A stretch of 64,000 nt of DNA from Syngnathus acus (lineage: Eukaryota > Chordata > Actinopteri > Syngnathiformes > Syngnathidae): the NCBI RefSeq assembly GCF_901709675.1, contig NC_051098.1, positions 12,927,918 through 12,991,917 on the forward strand, in the 5' to 3' direction. Under the pieces are notes generated by a model. The model was not told the DNA's origin and searched no databases. It saw only the letters and a list, made by a program, of their open reading frames with translations. Position 1 is the stretch's first letter. Each line of letters opens with the position of its first letter. Below are positions 37,801-49,834 of this stretch, in pieces. A program made the translations under genes and the position numbers.

Positions 37801-40800
37801 CTCTTCTTGTTATCTCACCCATGTGTTGCGCGACGGACGACGGCATTACGATGAAGCTAATTCTCATCAATTATTAACAGCCGACTACGCTTTAATGCTA
37901 ATTGATGCCTTTGGTGCCAAAATACAAAAAAATCAGCACGTATGCTAAACAAGCACCGATACGCTTTATCTCCTAATTGAGGCCAAAGAGGTTACTCGCA
38001 GATACAAAGCATGGCACATTATACAAGCCCCAATTATTTTTTCAACTTGTTAAAATGTCTTCTGATGAGTTGCTTCGGGAGTCAAAAGGTTTCAAGTTCA
38101 CTCGTCTCGCATGGCAGGTTCCGTATGAATTACCCGTTTTGACCGTTTGCCATCCTAATGAAAACGGGCTGCGGGCCTGCAGGTGGTAGGTATTGATCGG
38201 ACTGTGGTTGTCCAGGCCGCGGGTCCACGACAGGGTGGCGCTGGTCTCGCTGATCTCCTCCACGATGACCACACCGGGAGGGCCAGGAGGACCTGCGAGG
38301 TTGCGAGTGAGAGAAGCCGAAATGAGATGAGTGGTTGCATCATTTTAAGGTTGTGGAAGAGACGCCATCTGGACAACTGGATTGGAACCCAGAACCTCAG
38401 AGCTGCGAGGCAAATGTGCCAACCACTTGCACAAAGGCAAGTCACAGAAAATTTTGCAGAACGCATTGCCGTCACAAACGACATTCTATTCCGGTCGGTA
38501 ACAGTTTGCAGCTGCTCCACGAAGGCAATTAGACAAACGAATTAGCATGAAAAGCAGAAATCTGAAAAACAAAGCCGACTAAACTGCAAACACAATCGGC
38601 GCTGATCTGAGAGAGAAATGCTCCAACGTTGTTTTTTTTTTTAGGTGTCAGGACTCGCCGTGTTCCAATAAAAGCCAACATATGTTTACCTCCGTCTTGT
38701 TTAGTGGCGGCAAACGCGAGGACTCGAGGGAAAGGTGAGGTGGAGCGAACAGCTGGCGTTCTCTCCGACGAAAAGGCAAATGTGCTGTGTCGCCAGCAAG
38801 GTGTCCCGTTAGAAGGTGACCGTAAAAGTGGCTCACTGACAAATGAGAAGACGCTCGGAATGTGCCAGGCTGCCGTTTCAAAACCGATCTGGAGCAACGC
38901 CACCATCATCCCGCGGTCACATGTCCATATGTCATCATTTTAATAATCATTTCAACTTTATTCTTCTCGCAGCGCCAACAGAGATTTTGCGACTTGAAAG
39001 TGGCTCACCTCGAACAAGAAGTTGGGCCTCGGCGCCGATGGTGTCGGCGCTGGTCTGGGCCCTGCAGCCGTACTTGCCAGCGTGCTTCAGCAAAATGCTC
39101 CTAATCATCAAATCCACCGTGGACGACTGCTGCAAAGACATACAAGTCAGACATGAGAAGGATTCGGAATGCGCTTGAAAGGAAAGCGTGCGATGCCTTT
39201 ACATGTTAGAGCTCAAGCGGCTGGGGAAAAAAAGGGTTCCTGTTAAATTCAGCCGCTGGTACCTGCCCCCACCCCCCCTTCTTCCTTTTTGCTGTGGGAA
39301 ATAAGAAGTGCCGAAGGCTACAAAGCCACGTGAGCTCCTTTCGCGGCTGCCGATTAAAAGTGCAGAGCGTACGTCTCCGCCGCCCGCCAACAGGGAGGGA
39401 GCGAGCTGCTGCTGCTCAATGTCGTTTGATGGTGAGACAATGACTTGTCGGGACAGATGTGACTTTAAAACAAGGCTTCTGCATTTCCTGCATGCCACCA
39501 GAGACGGGAGTGAGTTACATCCCGTATTGCGCAAGTTGGAAGAAAGTCTCCGGTAACGTTCAAACTTCCACCCCGGCAAGATAAATTTCCACTATCTCGA
39601 ACGCGACGTTTCTGCTTACTTTGGCTCGGACAGTCTGGATGTACTCAAAATGGCCGCCGCCCTGCTGGAAGCTGATTGGCTTGTGGTTGAACAGCCACTG
39701 GAAGGAGACGTCCAGCGAGGTGTCGTGCGTGGCCTTGCAGCTCAGTACCACGCTCTCGCCCACCGTCACCTCCACCCGGTTGGGGCTCAGCTCCACGCGC
39801 ATGGCCTCTGCAAGCACAAAGCTGCTGCACTGTCACCTCAGACGGAGCGGCTGTGATGTCATCAGTCGTCAGGTCGAGTAGAAACTCGACGGAGCGTGCC
39901 GCCACCCGCCGGGGCATCGCTTACCTTTCACCCAGAGCGTGGCCGTCATCTCGGCCCAGCCCAGCTGATTCTCCGCCCGGCACACGTAGTCGCCTTCATC
40001 GGCGCGGCTGGCGTTGACGATCCTCAGAGTGTTGTTCCTCAACAGCATCAGCCTGCCGCACAGCAACAACACCAGTCGCTCATCGCTATGGTGACACTCG
40101 GGGAGGTGCACTGGATGTAAATACGATTGCGACATCAAAACAAAGGACGTTTTGGGCCGTGTACTTTTGGACGCCATGTTTGCTTTATTGATGGTGACGC
40201 AACATTGACGTGAAAGCCTTTCGGTGCAGATCAATGAGCAATTTGAATATGTGAATGAGGCTGAACCGCAGGTAACGCTGTGAGTTGGCTCGCATCTCCG
40301 GAGGATTTAAAGCGCAGATGTTTCTCGAGATAGAGGCGACGCTCAGAACGTTTTAGTCATGGGGGTTGGCGGGTGAAAAAAAAAAATCCGTTAACGACAC
40401 TTTGACTTCAACCGCTTTTTGCCTTTGAGGTCGAGAACAAAAGCGGCGCGTCCGTCGCCTGACTATCAATTCCGGCCGGGGGGGGTGGGGAGTGATTCTT
40501 TTTCAAGAACATGGCAGTTCTTTTTCAAATCAACGTACGGCGGAGCGTTACACTCATGCATCCGCCTAACAAAAGCTGTCAAAAGCGAGTCTCGCATTTC
40601 ACCGCCGCGTCCTCTGGGGAGACGCCGAAGTGTAATCGACGGGAAAAACAAACAGGTGAACATGCCGAGACTCCTAAGTACCTGCTGAAGGACGCGCCGA
40701 ATGTTTGCTGAAGAATGGGCAGAGAAAGAACAAGTGGGGGACTACGGTCGTATGATTTAGAATTTGGTGGCGTTTACAATTAAATTCTTTTTTAAATTGG

Positions 40801-43800
40801 ATGATTTTTGGATTTTATTTTGCTATTTGTGAGCGCTGTGCGATGGATGTGAACGCAATTTAACTAGTTTCACAATAAGAAGCTAATGCTAGCTTGGTCT
40901 TGCTAGCAGCTTTGGCATCGCAAATAACAAATATAAAAATTAAGGATAGATACTCAAAGTAGCTAATGGGTGAAAATATTTTGTGACAGCACAGACTTTT
41001 TTAACTGGAGTAATGACTCGATTTGAATTGACAACAGTAATTGGGACTTGAAGGTTCGAGATTTAGACTTTATGACTTGTACGTGTGAATTACATCCACC
41101 CCAGCGCAGGAAAAAAATATTTTTCTCGACATCTATTTCAGGCTTGTGAGTCATCGATGCCATTCAAATTAATTAACATTGTTTGGTATTTAAATGGCAA
41201 CGCCCCCCCCCCCTTCATAATGCGCGAAGCTCATTGAAATTGGCAAAGAGGACGCCGGGAAGGCGTGACCGAATCATGACAAGCGGAATTCACGAGGCAA
41301 TCTGCAGCCAGGGAGACATTTTTCAAACGAGGGCATTAGCAAATTCACGTCCCCCCCACAAGGACGTCGACATACAGAGGACAAGACGGCGACCGGCGCC
41401 TACTCGGGACATGCAAATTGAGCTGAGTGTAGGATATTTAAAGCAAACAATTTAGAGGTGACCTATTTGAAAGAAAAAGGGTGTTTAAGTAAATACTTAA
41501 ATAACAAATCCATGGCTGTCAGTTCTTTCCGAAACACTCATTAAAGACTTCTTAGTGAATTTGACTGAAAGGTTGTTTTGTTTATATTGTTTTGTCCCGT
41601 GATTGACTGGCAACCTGTCCCAGGTGTACAAAATGGAGGCATGGCATTCAGCAAGAATGATGAAGATTTAAAAGCTGCATTGACCCGTTTCTCACCGAGG
41701 AGAAAAAATAAATAAATACCCATCATTGTCTACAAAAAAAAAAGGATTAATACTTTGTGTTTAGGCAACAAAAAGCTTGAACATTAGCGGAAATCCATGT
41801 TAATTACGCACCTTCATTAAGTCGGGACAGCTGTCAATGACAGATAAACGCGGGCGGGCCTTTTCGATTCACCCCGAAAAAGAACGATGGCCTCGCCGCC
41901 CGTAAACCTCGCCGCTCTACAAAGGCCAATGTCACAAAATCGTTGCCGCAGTCGGGTCGGGTCAACACCTGAACGCCGGGCCGCTTTTGTTTCCAGATAG
42001 GAATCACCTTTATCACACGCTGGATCAGGACTGACCTTTTTAAAGCGCTGCCTATTGATTTCGTCCCAGCAGAGTGACGGGGTCGCAAAGGAGCCATCCT
42101 CGGTCGGCAACAACTGGCAAACTTTTGAGTTTACTTCATTTTTGAACGTATTTGTATTATGTAGGCCAAAAACTTAAAGAGGACGTCAACCCCCATTAAT
42201 TTTCTTGACAATAAAATGTTGCATGTACCCACACGAGTATAAACATGACGTTCTGATTAATATTGCGTTTGTGGAATTTGAGTTAAGGGGCAAAATCTAG
42301 CCGTTTTTATCCATCTCGGGAGGCGGCCATTTTGCCACTTGCTGTCACAACCAATCACGGCTCAGCTTCAGAAAACCGGTGAGCTGTGATTGGTTGTTTG
42401 TGATACGTGTCTCGATCTGAAAGAAGTTGGCAAAGTCTGCTTCAGAGGTACAATTCAGAAGAGTTTTCTGCTCCCAGAACACTTGACTTTATCTCGGGTC
42501 AGATAAGAGCCCGATCGCAGGTACAACTTTTCCCGCGGCTGCCACAGAAAAATAGATTTGCAGCTTTGACGAATGCCTCCGAGGCTTTATCAGGTTCAGG
42601 CGAGCCTGAGTCATTAATCATCATTTTATAGGCTCGCACACTCCGCAAAGCCAAAAAGGCAATCTTCTGCAGCGGCGGCGAGTTCAAACAACAGCTCGAT
42701 TCCCTCTTCGGACTATTTTAGAGATGACATATTTCTGTTCAAATGACCGCATCAAAGGAACTTTTGACACGTGAGCAGCGACACTCCGGAGGATTCTGAT
42801 CATCAAGCCGGGGCGGAATCTCGCCGGCTAAACAGAAAAGGTCCCGACGCTGACGGGTACACATTTTTCACAACGTCGCTCACTTTGATTGACGGAGCCC
42901 GACGGATGCTCCCGGTGAAAGGACCACGCCTCAACGTGCACGAGACCTCCGAATGCAATAGTGGGCTCCGCGAGGGAGGGAGGGAGGGAGGGAGGGGAGT
43001 CTCTGAAGTAGCAACAACAGTGTTTTGTTTCACACTGACACTTCATTTCAGTCACACTAATAAAACCGGCACGCCTCCTAAGGCCCTTGCCGTGGGGGGA
43101 ACGCTTTAAAAAATAACGAAGTGAAAATATGGCGAGAGGTAAACTTTTCTCGACTTTATGAATATTTTAACCCAGGGAAATTAAAATAAACTTTGATGCT
43201 TTTAAACATGCACGTTTGGAACTTGTGATTATTAAAACAGTCCGTAAACAAATATCGGTCAGTGGAGCCGCGCATGTGCAGTGTATGTCAAATTATTATA
43301 AATCAATATTTCCCTTTTGAAATGAATTGAAATTACAGCCCAATAAAACCATTCCAAAACTACATTTTATAACAGGGGAGTCAGTTTTTAAAAAAAAGGG
43401 GCCTCATTAGTAATTCCCGCCTACCTTTTGGTGGGCTGTATCCTCCGATCGGCTCGCCTCCACGTGATCCGCGGCTTGGGCGACGCCCGAGGTTTGCACT
43501 CGATGGACGCGTCCTTGCCCAGCGTGGCGATGACTCGCACCGGATTGGGCACAAAGATGGGCGCCGACGCTGTGAGGCACCAAGCAGTGACGTGGTTTTG
43601 TCGTTTCAGCAAGGTCATTTACTTTACTTACGTAATATTTACTTATATTTCTTCTTTTTTTTTTTACTAAAACTAATAAAAAACAAGTTAAAATCAAATG
43701 AATTTAAAAACAAAAAGGCAACATGAAATAAAAATAAAATTAATAATATAAAAAATTATGAAAAAAAAAAGAAAAAAAGCTATTCCAACCCTGTTACGTA

Positions 43801-46800
43801 CACAAGACTGGAAATGAAGGCGTAATTGTGAAATGGGGCCGCATCTTCATCATCATCCTCATCATGTGTATTACAACACATCAAGGCCACGTCCAGGCTG
43901 CGAGGCTTTGTCAGCCAGCATTATTCAAATGCTGAGTGACACTTCCCAAGTGACATTACACACAATGACAATCCAATCGCGGCCGTAGCTGCGGGCTGAC
44001 CCGGCCGACCGGTTCCATGCCACCCTCCGGGCCGTAGCGGCGGACGCCCCCTTGCCAGCGCTGACGTCTGTGCGCTTTCATCAGAGTCGGAGCGCGACCC
44101 GCTGCCGGTGGCGTCGGCCACCACTTGTCAGCAATGGGCTGACGCGGCCCACGGCGCCGAGCAACAGCCAGCCTCGAGTGATCGTTCATCCGCCGACTGT
44201 TTTTTAGCCGCTCTTGAGTTTTTGCGCGGGGGCGTCACCGGATTAGAAATTCCATCCATCCTTGTCAGGTCTTGTTAAAGTTTCATTAACATCTTCTGGA
44301 CAGTGTGACACAGTTGCCAGCGTCTGTACCCTGTTTAGGGAGTCGAGAAAAAAAAAAAAGCGAGCACAAAAAGGTGCTTTTGATTGTCCCAAATGCCAGC
44401 GATTCCCCTTCAAAAAGGGCATGCCACACTGACAGTAAATCAAAGCCTCCCTCGGGGGAGCACGAAAAGGGGAATGGGTGTCACCAGCTGCGTTCCACTA
44501 TACAAGATGACAAGGAGAAAATGGCGCAGCAACACACAGCGAGCGCAGAGGGCGGCCAGCCTAACCGTGTCTTGCTGAATCCAAATCGTCTTCCATCTCC
44601 GGCTACGAGTCGCCGAAGTCCAATGACTCATTCGACTTGTGTATTTAAATCGAAAGTCAACTCAAAAACTTTCTTTGCAATAATCCTCACCGTATTCGGA
44701 TTAATATGTTTGTGGCGGCCATTTTGCAACTTGCTGTCCACTGAAAATGACATCACTGTTGCTCGGGGCTCACAACCAATCACGGCTCAGCTGGCAAATG
44801 TCACATGACTAAACTCCGCGGAAGGACCTTCTCAGCCTGATGTCATGATCAAAAAACTTAAAAGGTGCTATAGAGCAAAAAAAAAAAGCGTGTACCTAAA
44901 ATCTTGAGTTCGGCATTGGAGTAAATGGCGCCGTACTTATTTTCCGCCACACACTGGTACATTCCCGAGTCCACGGGCTGCAGCTTGTGAATAGAGAGCT
45001 CGCCGTTCACGATCTCCATTCGACCCTTGAACGCAAAGAAGAAGAGAATGGCCGCTTGATGATGATTCATGGCGACACGGTTCTTTCGGCAAAAAGAAGA
45101 AGCGGAGAGGTGCTTGTACCTGCGACGTCAAGGGCAAACCGTTGCGCAACCAACGATAGGTAGGCCGGGGCCTCCCCGTGGCCTTGCACTCCCAATGGAG
45201 CTTCTCGCCGCTATCCAGCTGAGAGTCATTAATCATCCGCACCCACTGCGGCAGTGCTGGAAGAGAAAGAAGGAAGAAAAAAAAAAAATCAAATCATCAC
45301 TGAAACATCCCTAATGTGACATTTTGCTAGCTTTGAGCTCAGTTAGCCTCAATCAGATCCGATATTGAAACTCAAAAGGCAGTTTGTTGTATCCACTAGG
45401 AGTGCATGTTGATGTTTTTGCACTAACGTTTGGATGCTTTATCAGCCCATCTTGTAGGATTTTATATTTTTCCAGCGCTTACAGCATCACTTGCAAGAAA
45501 TGTGCGCTTTTGGCGCTCTCCTTTTCATCTGGAAGTCTCTGTCTATCTACTCAATGCATTTTTCAATACGTGAACGTATATTCATGAGATTATAAAATTT
45601 ACAAGGACCTTTCGTTGGAGTCGGATCGTTCGTCTTGCGTGGGAGCGAGAATATTAATCAGCCACCGAGAACTGAGTAACCAGCGCTGGCCCGCCCGTTC
45701 CTTCTTTTAGTTTAATCTTTCAAGGTCTTTTTTTTTTGTATTAAACTTTTTTCTCAGTTATGTTAATAATGCACAAACGACGAGGGCTGATCTTTTGAAA
45801 TGAAAGAAATGCAAATTAATTCAAAGAAAATGAAAGATGCAAGTGGCTTTTTCTTTCAAGCGCAATCCTTGAAGTGATCAAACTTTAAACTCCGCCCACA
45901 CGAGATGCCGTCGCTAAAATATTGCATTACACGTCCGGCTAGGAGTTTTTAAGCCAATTCCCGAGTACGAGTTCGTCAAAGGACCAGCCCTGGCTCTGTC
46001 CCAAAATGGCCGACTGCCTGTTCAATTTCAGGCCGGAGAACTTTTTCATGTTTCATGTTTCTGGTGAAACTACAAAAGAACAAAAAAAGGCCTCTCTTCA
46101 TTTTGGTGGATTGGTCTTGAAAGATTAGTCAAAATGCTCCAAAATATCTACATGGCAAAACTTTTGGTTTTATGAAGTGGTAATGAATTTATTGAGAATA
46201 ATTGGAACGATAAAAAATTCCAAAGGGGCTTTTGCTTATTGGGTGCACCAGCCCTAATAAGCGGAGTTCAATAAAGTTTCTCCAAATAAGATGTTTTTTT
46301 ATGTGCCCGATGTGATTAATACGTTAGATTTACAGCTTTTCATGTCCACTAATGCAATTCGGGGTTTCCCGAATGCACCGCTGTTCCCATTGTTGTCTAT
46401 TTCGTGCAATTTCAGTTTGGCCCAATGTTGTTGTCTGATTGCTCCTTTATGGCCAGGAATGTCCAATTCACAATAAAAGCCCAACGTAGTATCAGATGAC
46501 CTCAAGGAAATTACTTTTAGCCACAACAAGCTGGGGCTTCTTTTCTCCTTGTGCTGTCAACTGAATCAAGGCGGCGGCGACGGCGGCACAGGACCTTGGA
46601 AGTGTGTCCCGCGCCATAGCTGGCGGTACTTCATTACGTCGGCCTTGTGCGTGTGGCACGGCTTGAATTGGGTGGCCGCTTCCTTTATGATCACTTGCAA
46701 AACAAGTCAACGTGCCTACGCTAGCATTTTCCCCAAGAATCGTTGCAAAGTTAGGATATAAACATTTTTTACATAGCGGTTGGTCACTGACACATTCGGC

Positions 46801-49642
46801 GGAAAAAAAATACAAAAATTTCAGCATACCAAATTTCCCTTCTTTTTTTAACCTTGTCTACAAATAACGTGATCTATATCGCTATTTTTGAAAAATCAGA
46901 TGCGGCCCTTGAGCACAAAAGTTTGCACACCCACGTCCTAAAAGAAAAGCGCCGGCTAATTGGCTACGGTAGTCAGCAACATAATTACACTTTTCTTGAC
47001 ACTGTTTTTTTTCTCGCCTTGGAGCTAAAATTAAATCCTGCCACCAGTCAAGAAAATGTTGGTAACTGCCCAGCTTTTCCTTTAAAGAACGTTATTAAGG
47101 AGTGCTCGGCCCAATTGGCACGGTGACGATAATGGCCGCATTTAATGAAAACGGGCAGCGGTTGGATGTTTGCTAGGTGATTATTACTGACAGAACTCAT
47201 CCCATCCCGAGATACAAATCATAACATGACTGACAGAAATGAGGAGCACTACAGTGCAAAAACTGAGCACATAAAAAAAAAAAAGGTATGGGAAGAGTAT
47301 ATTATATAAAATATTTGATTGAAGCCAAAATTTGACTAGGCAATATTTCCTAAAACAAATAAAAACAGCAAGGCTGAAAAAAAGAGGATACATTCTTTAT
47401 CCTCTGCGAGGAGCTGAGACCAGCCAACTCATCTCTAGTGTACAGGCGTTCATTTTTTGGACTCCACATGAAGTAGATTTTCTTTCCAAAGACTGAGAAG
47501 CATGCTTGAGACTTACTATAGACCTGCAGATGTCCCTTGAAAGCCGTCCCTCCCCTCGGGTTCTCAGCTTTGCACTCGTACGTCCCCGAGTCCTCCAGCT
47601 GGATGTTGGGGATCTCCAAGACGGCCTGAGACTTGCGGAGTCTGGCCTTTTTCGGAATATTGCCGTTGATCTTGCGCCACGTGATTGTGGGCACCGGACT
47701 GTGACGAGAAAAAAAAAAGGTAAGGAGTAGAGTTTCGAATGTTGTGGAAGAGGAACGCGTCTGTGCTTTCTTTCTTCACTTTATTTCCTCCCAGCGCAGA
47801 TGACATCTCAATTAGCATTCGGGGCAATTTCTGGGCCGACCTTCAAAACGGCTCGGTGATTAAGAGTCGGCATTGACTCCACGCCGGGCTGCTCACGAAG
47901 AATCACTTGATTAAGATGCACGTAGGTATTGTCTACCCGCTACTTTTTTTTTTTCTTTCTCCAGAAACATCCGTCTCTCAGACACATTAAGCGTCTGCCT
48001 CGAGAGCACGGCCCGCCGTTATAATAAGCCACTCTACTCCCGCTCAACGTGAAGGCCCTCGCCATTCTAACCCCCCTCCTTCCCTTCCCGAGGCTGAACA
48101 AGCATCTGCCAGGATTTGTAGAGTTTGATTCCCCTCGGGCTCAGTTAAACTAAAAAGCGAGTGGGCTGCTGTACGGCAATTTAGGCAAAAGTCTCCAAAA
48201 CGTTTCAGGGCGCAAGTGAAAGGAAGCGGGGAGATGAAAGTCTTTGAACCGACGCCACTTTTTTCTTGGAATGAAAAAGACGGCGTTTCAACTTTGATCC
48301 ATCTGTCCATGCATTCCGTTTCGTGTTGGGAAGTTGGCTGGAGTCTTTCCAGATTGACTGCGCACCGTGGATTGATTGGTCGACGGTCAATCACAGCACA
48401 CAGATGGACTGAGAATTTTTTGACACCTCCGCAAAAAATTTGTCATGACTTGAAAGTGATGAAATTGGACTTTGGAGCAAAATGTGCAAGCAGCTCGAAA
48501 CGAGGATCGCATTTCTTATATTGCGAAATTTTGTTCTTGAACAGAACGTGATGTCATCGCGCCAATCATGGTCACCATGAGCGCCGAGAAAACCGAAGGG
48601 CGTCCTTCGCCAAATTCCCGACGCCATTCTAAGCACCATCATCCGTCTCAACTAACTGGAAATGGCTCTCTGATGGAAAGTTATCAAAGGGAATTGAGTT
48701 TAGTGAGGAGAGAGCCAGGCACAGCTGCTGTTTGGCTTTTTTTTGTCGGTAGAATTTTCAGTCCCCGGCGTTGAGATGTTTGGGAAGGAATTTGGCGTAA
48801 TGAGCGACGCTGATTGGAATCTAGGTAAACGGCGATGAGGTTTTCAGTGATTTGTTTTAGATTAGAGACACTGGATGACAGACAGCCATGAATAATTCAT
48901 GCTGACTAATTATAAACATAATGGAGTGTGTGATGCAAGCATATTTTTGCACAAAAGCAAATCACTTTTCTCTCGAGAAGATTGAAAATATGTCACGGCA
49001 TGTTTTTTTGTTTGTTTGTTTGTTTAAATGTTGTAAAATTAACAGAAAAACTTAGTTACAGTCATCAGATCAGATATTTTCCAAGTCTTAAACTTGTCAT
49101 CTGTGAAATGAATGAGTCAACTTCGGTCAGATCCCAAAAAACCCCCAAAAAACTAGCACTTGATTTTATTTGATTTCATAGATTTTTTTTCCTGTTTAAT
49201 ATTTCAATGTTTTACTGCATTGTAAATGACTATTATATTACATTCTTTCATCTAATGTTCAAACGTCATCATTGTAATATTACACTTTGACTTATTGATA
49301 ATACTCGTAATGACATTTTGATCAAGTCACATCTTTTTTTAAATTTCTTCTTGTCATCATTTGACTGAGAGCCTGATAAGCTTTCACCGAGATTGAACAA
49401 GCTAGCATCATAAAACCTCTCAATGTTGGTGTTATGAAAAGCAACAACCCCTGGCCCCCGCAAACGCGGCCAGAACTGTTTCAGCATTTCCGACAGCTCC
49501 CGCGATGCTAACTTTAGTAAGTGTGCTAAGTGCACTCTCTATGGACTCTCCCCTCCTGGCAGACGACTATTACAATGTCATTTATTTTCCGTGCCGATAT
49601 AACCTTGTCCCGCTCCGTTCATTCATTCAAGGCAGAGCTTGG

Positions 49643-49697
<55 letters not shown>

Positions 49698-49761
49698 ACA
49701 CACACCACACACACCACACACACCACACACACCACACACACCACACACACCACACACACCA

Positions 49762-49834
<73 letters not shown>

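Larger units (their letters stand above)
37573..39008 (-). other. cntn5 introns 13 and 14 (flanking exon 14)
   Basis: Two GT-AG introns (561 and 716 nt) around exon 14 at 38134-38292. The second contains a tRNA-derived SINE-like fragment (38378-38436). Nothing else is recognised. Confidence 0.75.
40053..43424 (-). other. cntn5 intron 10
   Basis: A 3.4-kb intron splitting Ig5. It contains a reverse-oriented piece of a dispersed repeat (41593-41634), one copy of a palindromic repeat (about 42175-42410) and a GGGA tract (42974-42997). No exon is seen. Confidence 0.8.

Noticed and set aside
49645-49828. Possible CRISPR-like array
   Set aside because: The units are contiguous 9-mers without spacers, inside a CA microsatellite of a vertebrate genome.
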